Made by a program: the position numbers and the translations under genes. From NCBI GenBank assembly GCA_964630795.1, contig CAZVWF010000050.1, positions 1 through 20,013 on the forward strand: a DNA stretch of 20,013 nucleotides. The letters are read 5' to 3'. Of this stretch, positions 6,443 to 15,696 are shown one piece after another (the first letter of the stretch is position 1; the number at the start of each line of letters is the position of its first letter). The notes below the pieces were generated by a model. That model was not told the origin of the DNA. It saw nothing but the letters and a program-made list of their open reading frames with translations, and made no database searches. The stretch comes from SZUA-117 sp964630795 (lineage in GTDB: Bacteria; Pseudomonadota; Gammaproteobacteria; Steroidobacterales; Woeseiaceae).

Positions 6443-8092
6443 CTGTTTTCCCAGACGACGGGCGCGTCGTAGTCAGTGCTGATCAGTTCACTGTACCGGG
6501 ATTCGAGCACATCACGTTTGACCTTCAGCGTCGGTGTCAGTAGCCCGTTTTCAGTCGTCCACTCGTCACCGACGATGATCAACCGGGCCAGGCGCTCGTG
6601 AGCTTCGAGCCCGTGGTTGACGCTGCTGAGGGTAGCTTTGAGGCTGGACTCGACTTCTGCCTTTGCCATTTTCTGCCCGGTCTCTGACAGGACGACAACG
6701 GCAACCGGCGCCGGCAGGCCCACGCCCATAACGCAAATCTGTTCCAGCAGGGCGCTTCCAGAGAGGCTTGCCTCGATGGGTACCGGCGTGACGTACTTGC
6801 CTTTGGCCGACATTGAAAATGTCCTTGACCCTGCCGGTAATACGATAGCCTTCCCGGGGAATATCCCAAATTGCCTTGTCACCGGTATGGAAGTATCCGT
6901 CCTCGGTGAACACCTCCGCAGTGAGGTCGGGTTGCTTGTAATACTCCGTAAACAAGCCTGGACACTTGATCAGGATCTCTCCCTCATCGGACAGCTTGAT
7001 CTTTGTACCTTCAATGGGCACGCCGATCGTGCCAATTCGTTTGGCCTGGAATGGCGAATTACCACAAGACAAGCCGCTGGTCTCGCTCATACCCCAGCCT
7101 TCACCGATGCCAATGCCCAGTTTCTGATACCACTCCAGGGTTAGTGGTGAGATGGGCGCACTGCCGGAACCAAAAGCCCGGACTCGTCCAAAGCCGAGCT
7201 CCCGACGGATTTTCCTGGCGACCATGCCGCCGATGACTGGAATCGAGAGCAGTCGATCCAGCTTCTCGGGTGGTATTTTGGCGTGCACGCCGGCCTGAAA
7301 TTTGACCCAGAGGCGGGGTACTGAAATGAAAATAGTAGGACTCGCTCTCTTCAAGTCGTCTGTAAATGTGTTCAGTGATTCGACAAACCAGCACTCTGCG
7401 CCGGCGTAGATTGCAGGCCCGGCGGTGACCGTTCGTTCCGTGACATGGGCCAATGGCAAGTACGAGAGCAACTGGTCATCAGAATTGACGTTTACGGTAT
7501 CCCTCGTCGTCATACTGCCATAAGCGTAGGCGCCGTAGCTGATGACGACACCCTTCGGATTGCCCGTGCTGCCTGATGTGTACAGGATGGTCATGACATC
7601 GCCTGGATCCGGTTCCGGTAGCATGTCGATCGGCTGATTGGCATCGATCAATGCCTGCCAGCCGTGACGGCATTCTGCGGTGGGATAGGGGAATGCAATC
7701 GACGGCATGTCGTCCGGAATCGAATCTGTTGCAACGGAAAGTTCATCCAGTTTGCCGACGAAAACAGCACTGGCTTCGCTGTGCTCAAGAATGTAGCTGA
7801 CGGTCTCGGCACTGGCCGTCGGGTAGATCGGCACCGAAATCATGCCAGCCATCGCGATCGCGATGTCGGCCAGGATCCATTCGGCGCTGTTTTTCGCGAG
7901 GATAGCGACTTTGTCCCCGGGCTTGAGTCCAATACTGGTCAGTCCCGTCGCCATCCTGCGACAGGCATCTTCCGCTTCACGCCAGGTCGTTGTGCGAACG
8001 GTGCCGTCTACAGGCTGGTGCAGGAATGCGCGGTCGGGCATTTTTGCCGCCCAGTTAACGAGGGCCTGATGTGCGGTTAGAAATTCGTTCAT
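6439..8092 (-). pseudogene. Long-chain acyl-CoA synthetase-like AMP-binding enzyme, frameshifted
   Basis: An adenylate-forming ligase of the FadD/ACSL type that would make acyl-AMP and then acyl-CoA. The first frame (8092 to about 6818) has the P-loop ILYTSGSTGNPKG near residues 169-181, GWGMSETSG, and the hinge GRVKDIF. The C-terminal domain with the catalytic-lysine loop (AKGKYVTP) continues in a different frame from about 6815 to TAG at 6441-6439. Joining them needs a +1 shift at the TTCAATG read on the - strand (6811-6817). Both halves are otherwise intact and normal, and the joined length of about 551 is close to the family. So this is a recent mutation or a sequence error, and if real it yields an inactive protein. 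The ATG at 8092 starts a typical N-terminus; an upstream ATG at 8134 adds 14 unlikely residues. No strong ribosome-binding site was seen for either. Confidence 0.85.
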
Positions 8093-8191
8093 GTGATTGT
8101 CATCAGTATGTCGGAAATCCTTGTGGAATCCCATGCTTCGGCGTCACGCGCCTTGTCACAGGTGCTATGTGTCAGGAGACGGTTCAACCGG

Positions 8192-9916
8192 TCAGGGATA
8201 AACCTGTCTGCCGGCGAGATACGTGGCCGTGACCTGGGTGTTTTCCACGCTGCGATCAACATCGTCCGGAATGCGTTGGTCGTAGATGACAAAGTCGGCC
8301 CATTTACCAACCTCGATGCTGCCGATCTGGTCTGCCCAGGCCGTCAGCTCTGCACCGGTGCGCGTATACCCTTTGAGGGCTTCTGCGAAAGTCAGCGACA
8401 TGCCTTCGTCCCAGGGACGAACGATGCCATCGATGCGGGTTTCGCGATGAATCGAGTCAGCAATCTGGATCATCGGATTCAGGGGCGACGTCGGCCAGTC
8501 TGCGCTCAGCACCAGCGGCACCTCACTGTCCAGCATGGAACGCCATACGTAGGCGTTCGGCACCCGGTCACGCCCGATACGGTCGATTACGTAGTCGCCG
8601 ACACAACAAGTCGCATGGTGTGGCTGCATCGATGCAGCGACTCCGAGGCTCGCGAATCGCGCAACGTCATCAGGCGTCACAACCTCGATGTGCTCGACAC
8701 GATTCGGTAGACCACCCGGGCGGTCGGTGTGAATCGCAAAGCCGTCCAGGACCCAGGAAACACCGAGGTCACCGATGGCGTGCACGGCAACCGGGAACTC
8801 CTGTCGATGCGATTCAGCGATCATGTCGTGGAGTTCCTCCCTGGTGGAGAAGGGTTCGACAGTTACGTGTGGATCGTCGGTGTAGGGTTCTTTCATCAGC
8901 GCCGTTCGCGTCGACAGAACACCATCGATGATCAGCTTGACGAAGCCCAGATCGAACAGTGGACCCTGTTCGGTCTCGAGGCCGGTTGCGGCAACGCGCT
9001 GACGAATCCTTTCGCGTTCAGCGGCAGTTCGGGCAAGCGCGTCGGCGGCGGTTTCACCGTCTGCTGGACTGGGTCTTGCACCTTCCCAGATTCGCAAGGT
9101 CATGTCGCCGGCCTCCAGTACCTCGAGATAACGGTCGAAGTTGCCGCTCATGTCGTGGGCGCTGGTGATGCCGAATCGATTAGCCATGCGAATCGCTGCA
9201 CGAATACCGGTTGAAACATCCGTGGCCCTGGCCATGCCAGGTGCGTCATTGAACACATAGCCGGCTGTTTCCAGGAAGATGCCGGTCGGTTCACCTGTTG
9301 CTGGATCGATCAGGATTTCGCCGCCGGGCGGGACCGCCATATCGGCGGTCACCCCGGCCAGTTCCATCGCCAGGCTGTTCGCCCAGCCGGAGTGTCCGTC
9401 GATATCGCGAAGCCAGACCGGGTGATTGGGTGCGACCGAGTCGAGCATCTCCTTCGTCGGCAATATGCCGTCCGACAGGTTGTGATTCCAGGCGCCACCC
9501 AGAATCCAGTCACCCTCTGGCAGTGACGCGGCCTTGTCCCGAATGATTCGCAGCCACTCCGCTTTGTCTTCTATATCTGTCAGATCTACGCCAACAGCGA
9601 GACCGGAACCCATCACAAGATGGGTATGCGCATCGATCAGCCCCGGCGTAACCGTAACGCCGCGCGCTTCGATGACGGCGGTCGCGTCACCTGCCATTGC
9701 CCGGATATCGTCACTGCTGCCGACAGCGCTGATCCGGCCATTCGTCACTGCGAATGCTTCTACCCTGGATTGCGCGGCGTCAACGGTATGCACATCGGCA
9801 TTCAGGACGACAAGACTGGGCGCGTTCGTCACATCGTGGGCATTGTTGCAGCCAACGAGTCCCGACAGAGCAATGGATAAAAATAGGCTTGCAGTGCACA
9901 GGTTACGGTTTTTCAT
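8192..9916 (-). CDS. Exported lipoprotein amidohydrolase, YtcJ-like
   Basis: A 574-residue amidohydrolase-superfamily enzyme with a lipoprotein signal: a hydrophobic segment from about residue 9 and lipobox SGLVGC with C23, so it should be membrane-anchored and face the periplasm. The metal-site landmarks are complete: H97 and H99 in DAHTH, K327 in GFVKLIIDG (candidate bridging carboxy-lysine), H379 in VHAIGD, H409 in RVEH and D473 in SADWP. YtcJ-like enzymes hydrolyse C-N bonds in amides or cyclic imides; the substrate cannot be read from sequence. It is divergent from a TonB-dependent receptor whose downstream partner is a second lipoprotein amidohydrolase, suggesting a joint uptake and hydrolysis unit. 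A good promoter lies 40 bases upstream; the ribosome-binding site is weak. Confidence 0.9.
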   Translation of the reverse strand: MKNRNLCTASLFLSIALSGLVGCNNAHDVTNAPSLVVLNADVHTVDAAQSRVEAFAVTNGRISAVGSSDDIRAMAGDATAVIEARGVTVTPGLIDAHTHLVMGSGLAVGVDLTDIEDKAEWLRIIRDKAASLPEGDWILGGAWNHNLSDGILPTKEMLDSVAPNHPVWLRDIDGHSGWANSLAMELAGVTADMAVPPGGEILIDPATGEPTGIFLETAGYVFNDAPGMARATDVSTGIRAAIRMANRFGITSAHDMSGNFDRYLEVLEAGDMTLRIWEGARPSPADGETAADALARTAAERERIRQRVAATGLETEQGPLFDLGFVKLIIDGVLSTRTALMKEPYTDDPHVTVEPFSTREELHDMIAESHRQEFPVAVHAIGDLGVSWVLDGFAIHTDRPGGLPNRVEHIEVVTPDDVARFASLGVAASMQPHHATCCVGDYVIDRIGRDRVPNAYVWRSMLDSEVPLVLSADWPTSPLNPMIQIADSIHRETRIDGIVRPWDEGMSLTFAEALKGYTRTGAELTAWADQIGSIEVGKWADFVIYDQRIPDDVDRSVENTQVTATYLAGRQVYP

Positions 9917-9955
9917 AGCCGACTTCGTCTCTCATGATTTGCGTGCGAACGACAC

Positions 9956-9961
9956 ATTATA
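9956..9961 (-). promoter_or_regulatory. Candidate -10 box for the leftward amidohydrolase gene
   Basis: Read on the - strand this is a perfect TATAAT (ATTATA on the + strand), 40 bases before the start at 9916. At 17-base spacing the -35 position reads AAGACC, three of six matching TTGACA. This is a plausible housekeeping promoter in the 197-base divergent region 9917-10113. For the opposite, rightward gene I see only a weak extended -10 (TGGTATATC, near 10035) with no good -35. An A-run lies at about 10013-10020. Confidence 0.45.
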
Positions 9962-10113
9962 GGGGATGAAAAGGTGCGGGTCTTATCGTTACAGATGACA
10001 CTTAAGTTATGGAAAAAAAAGACAAAACCAGTCTGGTATATCGCTGGTAATTTACCTAAAGTAAGCGGTCCTCCGGGCGCAGCCGCAGCACAATAACCAA
10101 GGTAATCGCAGCA

Positions 10114-12168
10114 ATGTATTTGAAGTACAGAACGGTCCGAAGCTGGACGGTATGGGTCCTGTTGTCCGGCGTTCCAACCGCCTGGGGACAGGCGACGTCC
10201 GATGACGCGCTGGACGAAATCGTCGTGTCGGCAACACGCATGGAATCGTCCGTCCGCGAGGTGGCGCGTTCCATTTCCATCGTGGACAAGGAAAGAATCC
10301 AACTCGGTACACAGCAGCTTGGGCTGGATGAGTCGCTCGCCGGCATTCCGGGCCTTTATATGCAAAATCGTTATAACTTCGCCCAGGACCTGCGAATCTC
10401 ACTGCGTGGATTTGGTGCGCGTTCGAGTTTCGGGATCCGCGGGATCAAGGTACTGGTTGACGGTATTCCCGAAACGCTGCCGGATGGGCAGGCAGGCGTC
10501 GACAGCATCGACATCGGATCGGCGCAGAGTATCGAGGTGTTGCGCGGTCCTTCCTCGTCTTTGTACGGCAATGCGTCTGGCGGCGTCATTTCGATCACCA
10601 GTGAGCTGGGTAGTGCGACACCCTACGTGGAAGGACGAATCGCCGCCGGCGAGTATGGTTACTCCCAACTGCAACTCAAATCGGCAGGAAAGTTCGGGTC
10701 GTCGGATTACCTGTTCAATATTTCGCGAACTGAGCTCGACGGTTATCGCGACCACTCGAATGCCAGGGGCAGTGTGCTGAACAGCAAGTTTGGCATTCCG
10801 CTTGGCGAATCTGATCGCCTCGTGTTTTCACTCAACCTGACGGATCAGCCGGAGGCCGACGACCCCGGGGGGATCAATGCAGCACAGGCGGCGGCTGATC
10901 CCTCGTCGGCGCGGGACAGGAACCTGCAATTTGACGGCGGCGAGGCCCTGGAACAGCAGCGACTGGGCATCGTATATACGCGGGACAGGGACGCAGGGAT
11001 GCTGACCTTGCGCAACTACTACGCCTGGCGGGAATTTGCCAACAAGCTGCCGTTTGTCGGTGGCGGCTCAGTGGACCTCGATCGGTACTTCTACGGAATC
11101 GGCGCGCAATACGACTTCGGTTCTCTACCGGAAAACCTGGGCCTGTCAGTCGGAATTGACTACGACATGCAGGACGACGACAGGAAGCGATTCGATAACA
11201 ACAGCGGTGTGCTCGGCCCCATGGTTTTCGACCAAAATGAAGCAGTCGACAGCACGGGCCTGTATCTGCAAGGGCAATATGCGTTTAACGATGCCTGGAC
11301 GCTGCTGGCCGGGCTTCGCTACGACGAAATTTCCTACGACGTAACTGACAATTACCTGGTCGATGGCGATAATTCCGGCATTCTCGACTTTGACGAATTG
11401 AGTCCTTCGCTGGCATTGAACGTTCAACTCGAGACCGGTGTCCTGTTTGCGTCGTACAGTTCCTCGTTCGAGACCCCGACGACGACTGAGTTGGCAAACC
11501 CGGATGCCAGTGGCGGTTTTAATCCATCGCTGAATGCGCAGACGGCGGACAACTTTGAGATCGGCTACAAGTATTCGCAAGGTGACCTCTATTACGAACT
11601 GGCCGTATTCACTATTGACCTCGAAAATGAATTGATCCCCTTCGAGCTGGCCGCATTTCCGGGGCGAACGTTTTATGCCAATGCAGGCAGTTCATCCCGT
11701 GAGGGCATAGAGGCAGCGATCGCACGCAGTTTCGACAATGGTCTGCGGGTCGACGCTTCGTACACCTGGTCCGATTTCAGTTTCGATGACTTTGTTGACG
11801 ATAACGGTAACGACTTCAGTGGAAACCAGCTACCCGGTTTGCCAAAGCACTACGGTTACCTTGGCCTGAGCTACCGCGGCGACAGGGGATTGTCTGCGAC
11901 CGTCGAAGCGGTCTACTCCGGCGAACTGGTTGCCAACAACGCTAATACGGCGGAGGTCTCTTCCTATACCGTGGCCAATCTTCGCCTGTCTCACGAAGTC
12001 GAAATCGGGCCATGGATTATCCGGCCGTATTTCGGAATCAATAACATCTTTGATGAAGCCTACAACAGCAACATCCGTATCAACGCATTCGGTGCCCGGT
12101 ATTTCGAGCCTGCGCCGGGTCGGAATTTCTACGCCGGCGTTGTCGTGAATCTCAGCCGGTCGCGTTAA
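10114..12168 (+). CDS. TonB-dependent outer-membrane receptor
   Basis: A 684-residue outer-membrane receptor. It has a signal peptide (about residues 1-26, ending near AWGQA), a TonB-box-like DEIVVSATRM at about 31-40, a plug domain to about residue 160 with RISLRGFGARSSFGIRG and VLRGPSSSLYGNASGG, and then a 22-strand-type barrel with many aromatic/polar alternating strands. The C-terminus, FYAGVVVNLSRSR, is barrel-like but does not end in Phe. The plug resembles FecA-type receptors, yet substrates vary widely in this group and no iron-siderophore gene is nearby. The next gene begins 18 bases downstream with its own AGGAG, so both are probably one operon. Together with the two exported amidohydrolases it suggests uptake of an organic amide or imide compound; this is inference. 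Confidence 0.93.
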   Translation: MYLKYRTVRSWTVWVLLSGVPTAWGQATSDDALDEIVVSATRMESSVREVARSISIVDKERIQLGTQQLGLDESLAGIPGLYMQNRYNFAQDLRISLRGFGARSSFGIRGIKVLVDGIPETLPDGQAGVDSIDIGSAQSIEVLRGPSSSLYGNASGGVISITSELGSATPYVEGRIAAGEYGYSQLQLKSAGKFGSSDYLFNISRTELDGYRDHSNARGSVLNSKFGIPLGESDRLVFSLNLTDQPEADDPGGINAAQAAADPSSARDRNLQFDGGEALEQQRLGIVYTRDRDAGMLTLRNYYAWREFANKLPFVGGGSVDLDRYFYGIGAQYDFGSLPENLGLSVGIDYDMQDDDRKRFDNNSGVLGPMVFDQNEAVDSTGLYLQGQYAFNDAWTLLAGLRYDEISYDVTDNYLVDGDNSGILDFDELSPSLALNVQLETGVLFASYSSSFETPTTTELANPDASGGFNPSLNAQTADNFEIGYKYSQGDLYYELAVFTIDLENELIPFELAAFPGRTFYANAGSSSREGIEAAIARSFDNGLRVDASYTWSDFSFDDFVDDNGNDFSGNQLPGLPKHYGYLGLSYRGDRGLSATVEAVYSGELVANNANTAEVSSYTVANLRLSHEVEIGPWIIRPYFGINNIFDEAYNSNIRINAFGARYFEPAPGRNFYAGVVVNLSRSR

Positions 12169-12186
12169 AAGAACAGGAGCGGCACT

Positions 12187-13913
12187 ATGCGTGCATTCAC
12201 TTTTGCAGTCCTCACCCTCAGCCTGGTCGCTTGCAGTAACGAGCAGGATGCCCCGACCGCGCATCCGCTTGCAGACATGGTGTTGACGAACGGCAATATC
12301 GTGACGGTCGATGAGACGATGCCCACCGCGGAGGCTGTGGCCGTCAACGGCGACAGAATTACGGCGGTCGGGTCGATTGCCGAGATTTCGCCTTACATCG
12401 GCGATGCCACCGAAGTCATCGATCTTGGCGGCCAGACCGCAATTCCGGGATTGATCGAGGGGCACGGGCACTACACCAGTTTCGGGGGATCCCTGTTGAT
12501 CCTGGACTTCCGCTATGCGGAAAGTTGGGCCGAGATTGTCTCGATGGTTGAAGCGGAAGTGCCGGAGACGCCGACTGGTGAATGGATCGTTGGTCGCGGC
12601 TGGCACCAGGATAAATGGGCGATTCGTGAAGACGTCCTTGTCGAAGGCCTGCCGGTCCATGGCTCGCTGAGTGCAGTGACGCCGGACAATCCCGTCATGC
12701 TCATTCATACCAGCGGCCACGGCGTGTTCGTCAATCAAAGGGCGATGAGTCTCGTAGAACTCAGCGACGATACCGAGCCTCCCGAAGGCGGCGAGATTGT
12801 CCGGCACGAAAACGGCAGGGCGACTGGCATGATGCGAGAGTCGGCGCAGGACGTATTTCGCCAGGCTTATTCCGGTCATCAGGGGCGCCGCCCGGCAAAT
12901 GTTGCCGAAGAAGAAATGCGCCGCATGATCAGGCTGGCGGGCGAAGAATCATTACGGCACGGCATCACGTCGTTCCAGGATGCGGGCACGACATTCGCGG
13001 AAGTCGACCTCATCAAGACGATGGCCGGGGAAGGCAACCTGCCCGTCCGATTATGGATGGCGTTTGAAGAGCAGGCCGCCGATATGGAAGGCCGCCTCGA
13101 CGACTATCGCATGATCGGCCATGGCAATAACTTTCTGACCGTTCGAGCGATTGGCGAGAAGGTACTCGATGGCGCCCTCGGCACGCACGGTGGCTGGTTG
13201 CTGGAGCCCTATACGGATTTGCCGCGCAGCAGTGGTCTCAACGTCGTGCCAGTCGAGGAAATCGAAGCCTCTGCACGCCTGGCGATGGAACACGATTACC
13301 AGCTGGCAATTCAGGGGATCGGTGACCGCGCCTACCGGGAGTTGCTGAATATTTATGAAGCAGAGATGCAAAGGAATCCCGATAAGACCGACCTGCGCTG
13401 GCGCATCGAGCACGCGCAGGTCATTCACCCTGATGATATCCAGCGGACGGTTGATCTTGGTGTGATTCCCGCCGTGCAGGGCATCTTTGCCTGTTCGGAC
13501 GGTCCCTGGGTGGTTGATCGCCTGGGACACGAGCGAACGCGGGAGCGTGGTTATATCTTCAATACGCTGGCCGAGGCTGGGCTTGTGCCCACGAACGGGA
13601 CCGATCCTCCGGTTGACGAGATCGACCCGATTGCAAGCTTCCACTGTTCGGTTACGCGCATCCTCCCGGATGGCAGCGTCTTCCAGCCACAGGAAGTCTA
13701 CTCACGTGAGCGTGCGCTTTATTCTTACACGATGGGAAATGCCATTGCGGCATTCGAGGAGGACATCAAGGGATCGATCACGCCGGGCAAGCTGGCCGAT
13801 ATCACGATACTGTCACGGGACCTGTTGACCGTAGCGGACGACGAGATCATGGACACGGAAATCGTGATGACGATTCTCGGCGGGCGTGTGCGGTACCGGG
13901 ATGGGGAGATCGT
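12187..13913 (+). CDS. Exported lipoprotein amidohydrolase, divergent YtcJ-like (3' end lost in assembly gap)
   Basis: An amidohydrolase of at least 575 residues with lipobox LVAC and lipidation site C16. It keeps H93 and H95 (GHGH), H409 in RIEHAQ and D473 in NGTDPP. Two usual metal positions differ: the His of the family motif HAIGD is Q376 (QGIGD), and the residue aligned with the bridging lysine four before DG is E324 (GEKVLDG; K325 is one place later). It may therefore bind one metal, use Glu as bridge, or be catalytically altered. AGGAG about 8 bases before the ATG and an 18-base gap to the receptor gene mark an operon. The final visible residues (RVRYRDGEI) resemble the normal C-terminus, so only a few codons and the stop are likely hidden in the N run. 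Reading through the N run to 14124 is an artefact. Confidence 0.9.
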
Positions 13914-14013
13914 NNNNNNNNNNNNNNNNNNNNNNNNNNNNNNNNNNNNNNNNNNNNNNNNNNNNNNNNNNNNNNNNNNNNNNNNNNNNNNNNNNNNNNN
14001 NNNNNNNNNNNNN
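13914..14013. other. Assembly gap of 100 N
   Basis: Exactly 100 undetermined bases. This is the conventional placeholder for a scaffold join of unknown size, so the true distance between the amidohydrolase and the terminator that follows is not known, and genes could be missing. Order and orientation across it depend on the scaffolder. Confidence 0.97.
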
Positions 14014-14042
14014 AAAGGCCAGGGCAATGCCCTGGCCTTTTT
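14014..14042. terminator. Intrinsic terminator, perfect 12-bp stem
   Basis: AAAGGCCAGGGC, loop AAT, GCCCTGGCCTTT, then TT: a perfect 12-bp GC-rich hairpin. On the + strand it ends in a run of five T, suited to ending the receptor-amidohydrolase transcript. On the - strand it lies 32 bases after the stop of the amine oxidase gene, and its A/T-rich stem base provides at least three T before the gap. It is probably a bidirectional terminator between convergent operons. Confidence 0.85.
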
Positions 14043-14073
14043 GGTTTGGTTTCCGGCGAATGTGGCGCAGCTA

Positions 14074-15678
14074 TCAGGCTGCGGATGCGGCAGCGTGCAC
14101 CTGTTCGATTTGTGTCCAGGCTGATTCGATAGCACCGACCTGCCAACCGGCCAGGCCGCTCAGGTAGTCGCCCGAGAAGTACACTCGGCCCTGTGGCTCA
14201 CGCAGGACCGCCAGGTGTTGCTGCCGGTCGCGCGGCGACCACTGAGTCCAGCCACCCTCGTTGTACTTCGTCCGGTGCCAGGCGACGGAAAATGCCTTGC
14301 CATCGTAATGCTTGCGGAACTGTCCTGGATGAATCGGCTCGGTTCGTTCGATCGCCTGTTCGACCTGCTCTTCCAGCGACATTTCGCCAAGCGTTGTTGC
14401 CACCCGGCCAAACGCGTACGCGCTCTGGATGACGCCTTTTTGTCCAAAGTATCCGTACGATGGATAAATAACGGTGTGGCCCGGTAAGCCCGTGGAGCTG
14501 GATCCACCGTAGATATTGTCATCTTCCTCCCAGAAGCGACGGTTCATCTGCAATGCCAGTTTTCCGACGGTTGATGGTCTTGGTTTGGCTATGGCCTCTT
14601 TTGCCTGGTCCGACAGGTCGGTCTCCAGTTGCGAAAGGATGTTCAGCGGAATGGTCGTAATACAGTAGTCCGCTTCGGCGACGCGCATTTCGCCGGTCGC
14701 CCTGTCGCGATACGGAACCCGCACACCATTTTCATCCTGCTCGAGCGCCTGAACTTCGGCGTTGTAGGTAATCTTTTCACCCATCTGGCGTTCGAAGGCC
14801 TTGGCGATCTGGTCCATGCCGCCGACCGGCTGGTACATGGACTGCGGGTGGTCGATTGTCGTGACGCCCTGGAAGGTATTGCCGAGACCCGACTCGAGGA
14901 GTTCCTTGAACGCCAGCGGCTCCGTAGGCGTGTTGGGACCCATCAGGCCCATCGCATCAAACTTCTCAAGGCCACGATGCAGGGTGCCCTTATAGCTCAG
15001 CGAGCGAAAATCCAGGAAACCTTCACGCACGAGATAGTCGGTCAGTTGTTCCTTGTCCTGGTTGCTGAGTTCCGAGTCCAGTGCACCCTCGTCCACGGTC
15101 TTGGCCAGGAGCTCCGCGGTGTAGCCGCGCATGTCAGCTTTGATCTCCCGCCGTCGCAGTCGACGACCGGCCAGCGGGCCGTCAGCATTATCAAACTTGA
15201 GGTAACCCTGGTCGTTATCCTGGACCATGATTTCCATCGGGATGCCGAATTTGCGGACATAGTAAAATACAGCATGGTGGTAACTTGGCAAACGCCAGGC
15301 ACCATGGTTGAAGTACTGGCCTACATCAAATGCACAGGTTCGGGTTGACCCGTCCACATCCTCGATCGTAAACCCGGCACGAGCGGACTGGCAGCGCCCA
15401 CCAGCGTAAGAGCGTGCTTCGAGAACCTGGCAGTCATAGCCGCGCAAACCGAGTTCGTAGGCGGCGGTCATGCCGGACAGGCCTGCACCCAGGATGAGCA
15501 CTCGTGTGCCACCTGAACCTCCCGCGAGGTCTGGCGGTGCTTGTGCTGCCGATGCAAAACCGATGCCCCAGCCATCCAGGGCTGTCAGTACGGCAGACGC
15601 GCCACCGACAATGCCGGCAGCTTCAAGGAATTGGCGTTTGCTGACGGACTGCAGTTGGTCAGAACGAGCTTTGGCCAT
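14074..15678 (-). CDS. Exported flavin monoamine oxidase / L-amino-acid oxidase-like protein
   Basis: A 534-residue flavin amine oxidase. The N-terminus has a Tat-like signal, SKRQFL (residues 13-18, KR in place of RR), then a hydrophobic stretch to about residue 46. The FAD-binding Rossmann motif is GAGLSG (64-69), followed by VLEARSYAGGRCQS; the C-terminal FAD motif is YFSGDYLSGLAGW. The family oxidises amines or amino acids to imines with release of hydrogen peroxide, or acts as a dehydrogenase. The substrate is not evident. A near-perfect ribosome-binding site, AGGAGGT, lies 6 bases before the ATG. It follows the YceI gene by 18 bases on the same strand, so the two are an operon that ends at the hairpin at 14014-14042. 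Tat export of a folded FAD protein makes sense for a periplasmic enzyme, but the KR variant leaves this open. Confidence 0.9.
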   Translation of the reverse strand: MAKARSDQLQSVSKRQFLEAAGIVGGASAVLTALDGWGIGFASAAQAPPDLAGGSGGTRVLILGAGLSGMTAAYELGLRGYDCQVLEARSYAGGRCQSARAGFTIEDVDGSTRTCAFDVGQYFNHGAWRLPSYHHAVFYYVRKFGIPMEIMVQDNDQGYLKFDNADGPLAGRRLRRREIKADMRGYTAELLAKTVDEGALDSELSNQDKEQLTDYLVREGFLDFRSLSYKGTLHRGLEKFDAMGLMGPNTPTEPLAFKELLESGLGNTFQGVTTIDHPQSMYQPVGGMDQIAKAFERQMGEKITYNAEVQALEQDENGVRVPYRDRATGEMRVAEADYCITTIPLNILSQLETDLSDQAKEAIAKPRPSTVGKLALQMNRRFWEEDDNIYGGSSSTGLPGHTVIYPSYGYFGQKGVIQSAYAFGRVATTLGEMSLEEQVEQAIERTEPIHPGQFRKHYDGKAFSVAWHRTKYNEGGWTQWSPRDRQQHLAVLREPQGRVYFSGDYLSGLAGWQVGAIESAWTQIEQVHAAASAA

Positions 15679-15696
15679 CAGGTACCTCCTGCCAGG

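Noticed and set aside
8093..8191. Possible terminator hairpin (GGCG-CGTGA-CGCC) between the two leftward genes
   Set aside because: Only a 4-bp stem without a T-run; not supportable as a terminator.
8093..8710. 205-codon + strand frame opposite the first amidohydrolase
   Set aside because: Antisense shadow; the - strand gene has a lipobox and complete metal motifs.
11830..12879. 349-codon open frame on the - strand
   Set aside because: Antisense to the receptor and second amidohydrolase genes, whose domains are clear; no recognisable motif.
13914..14124. Continuation of the second amidohydrolase through the N run
   Set aside because: The frame is open only because N bases translate as unknown; the sequence after the gap is a terminator and antisense to the amine oxidase.
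14629..15348. 239-codon + strand frame opposite the amine oxidase
   Set aside because: Antisense shadow with no domain; the flavin enzyme on the other strand is unambiguous.
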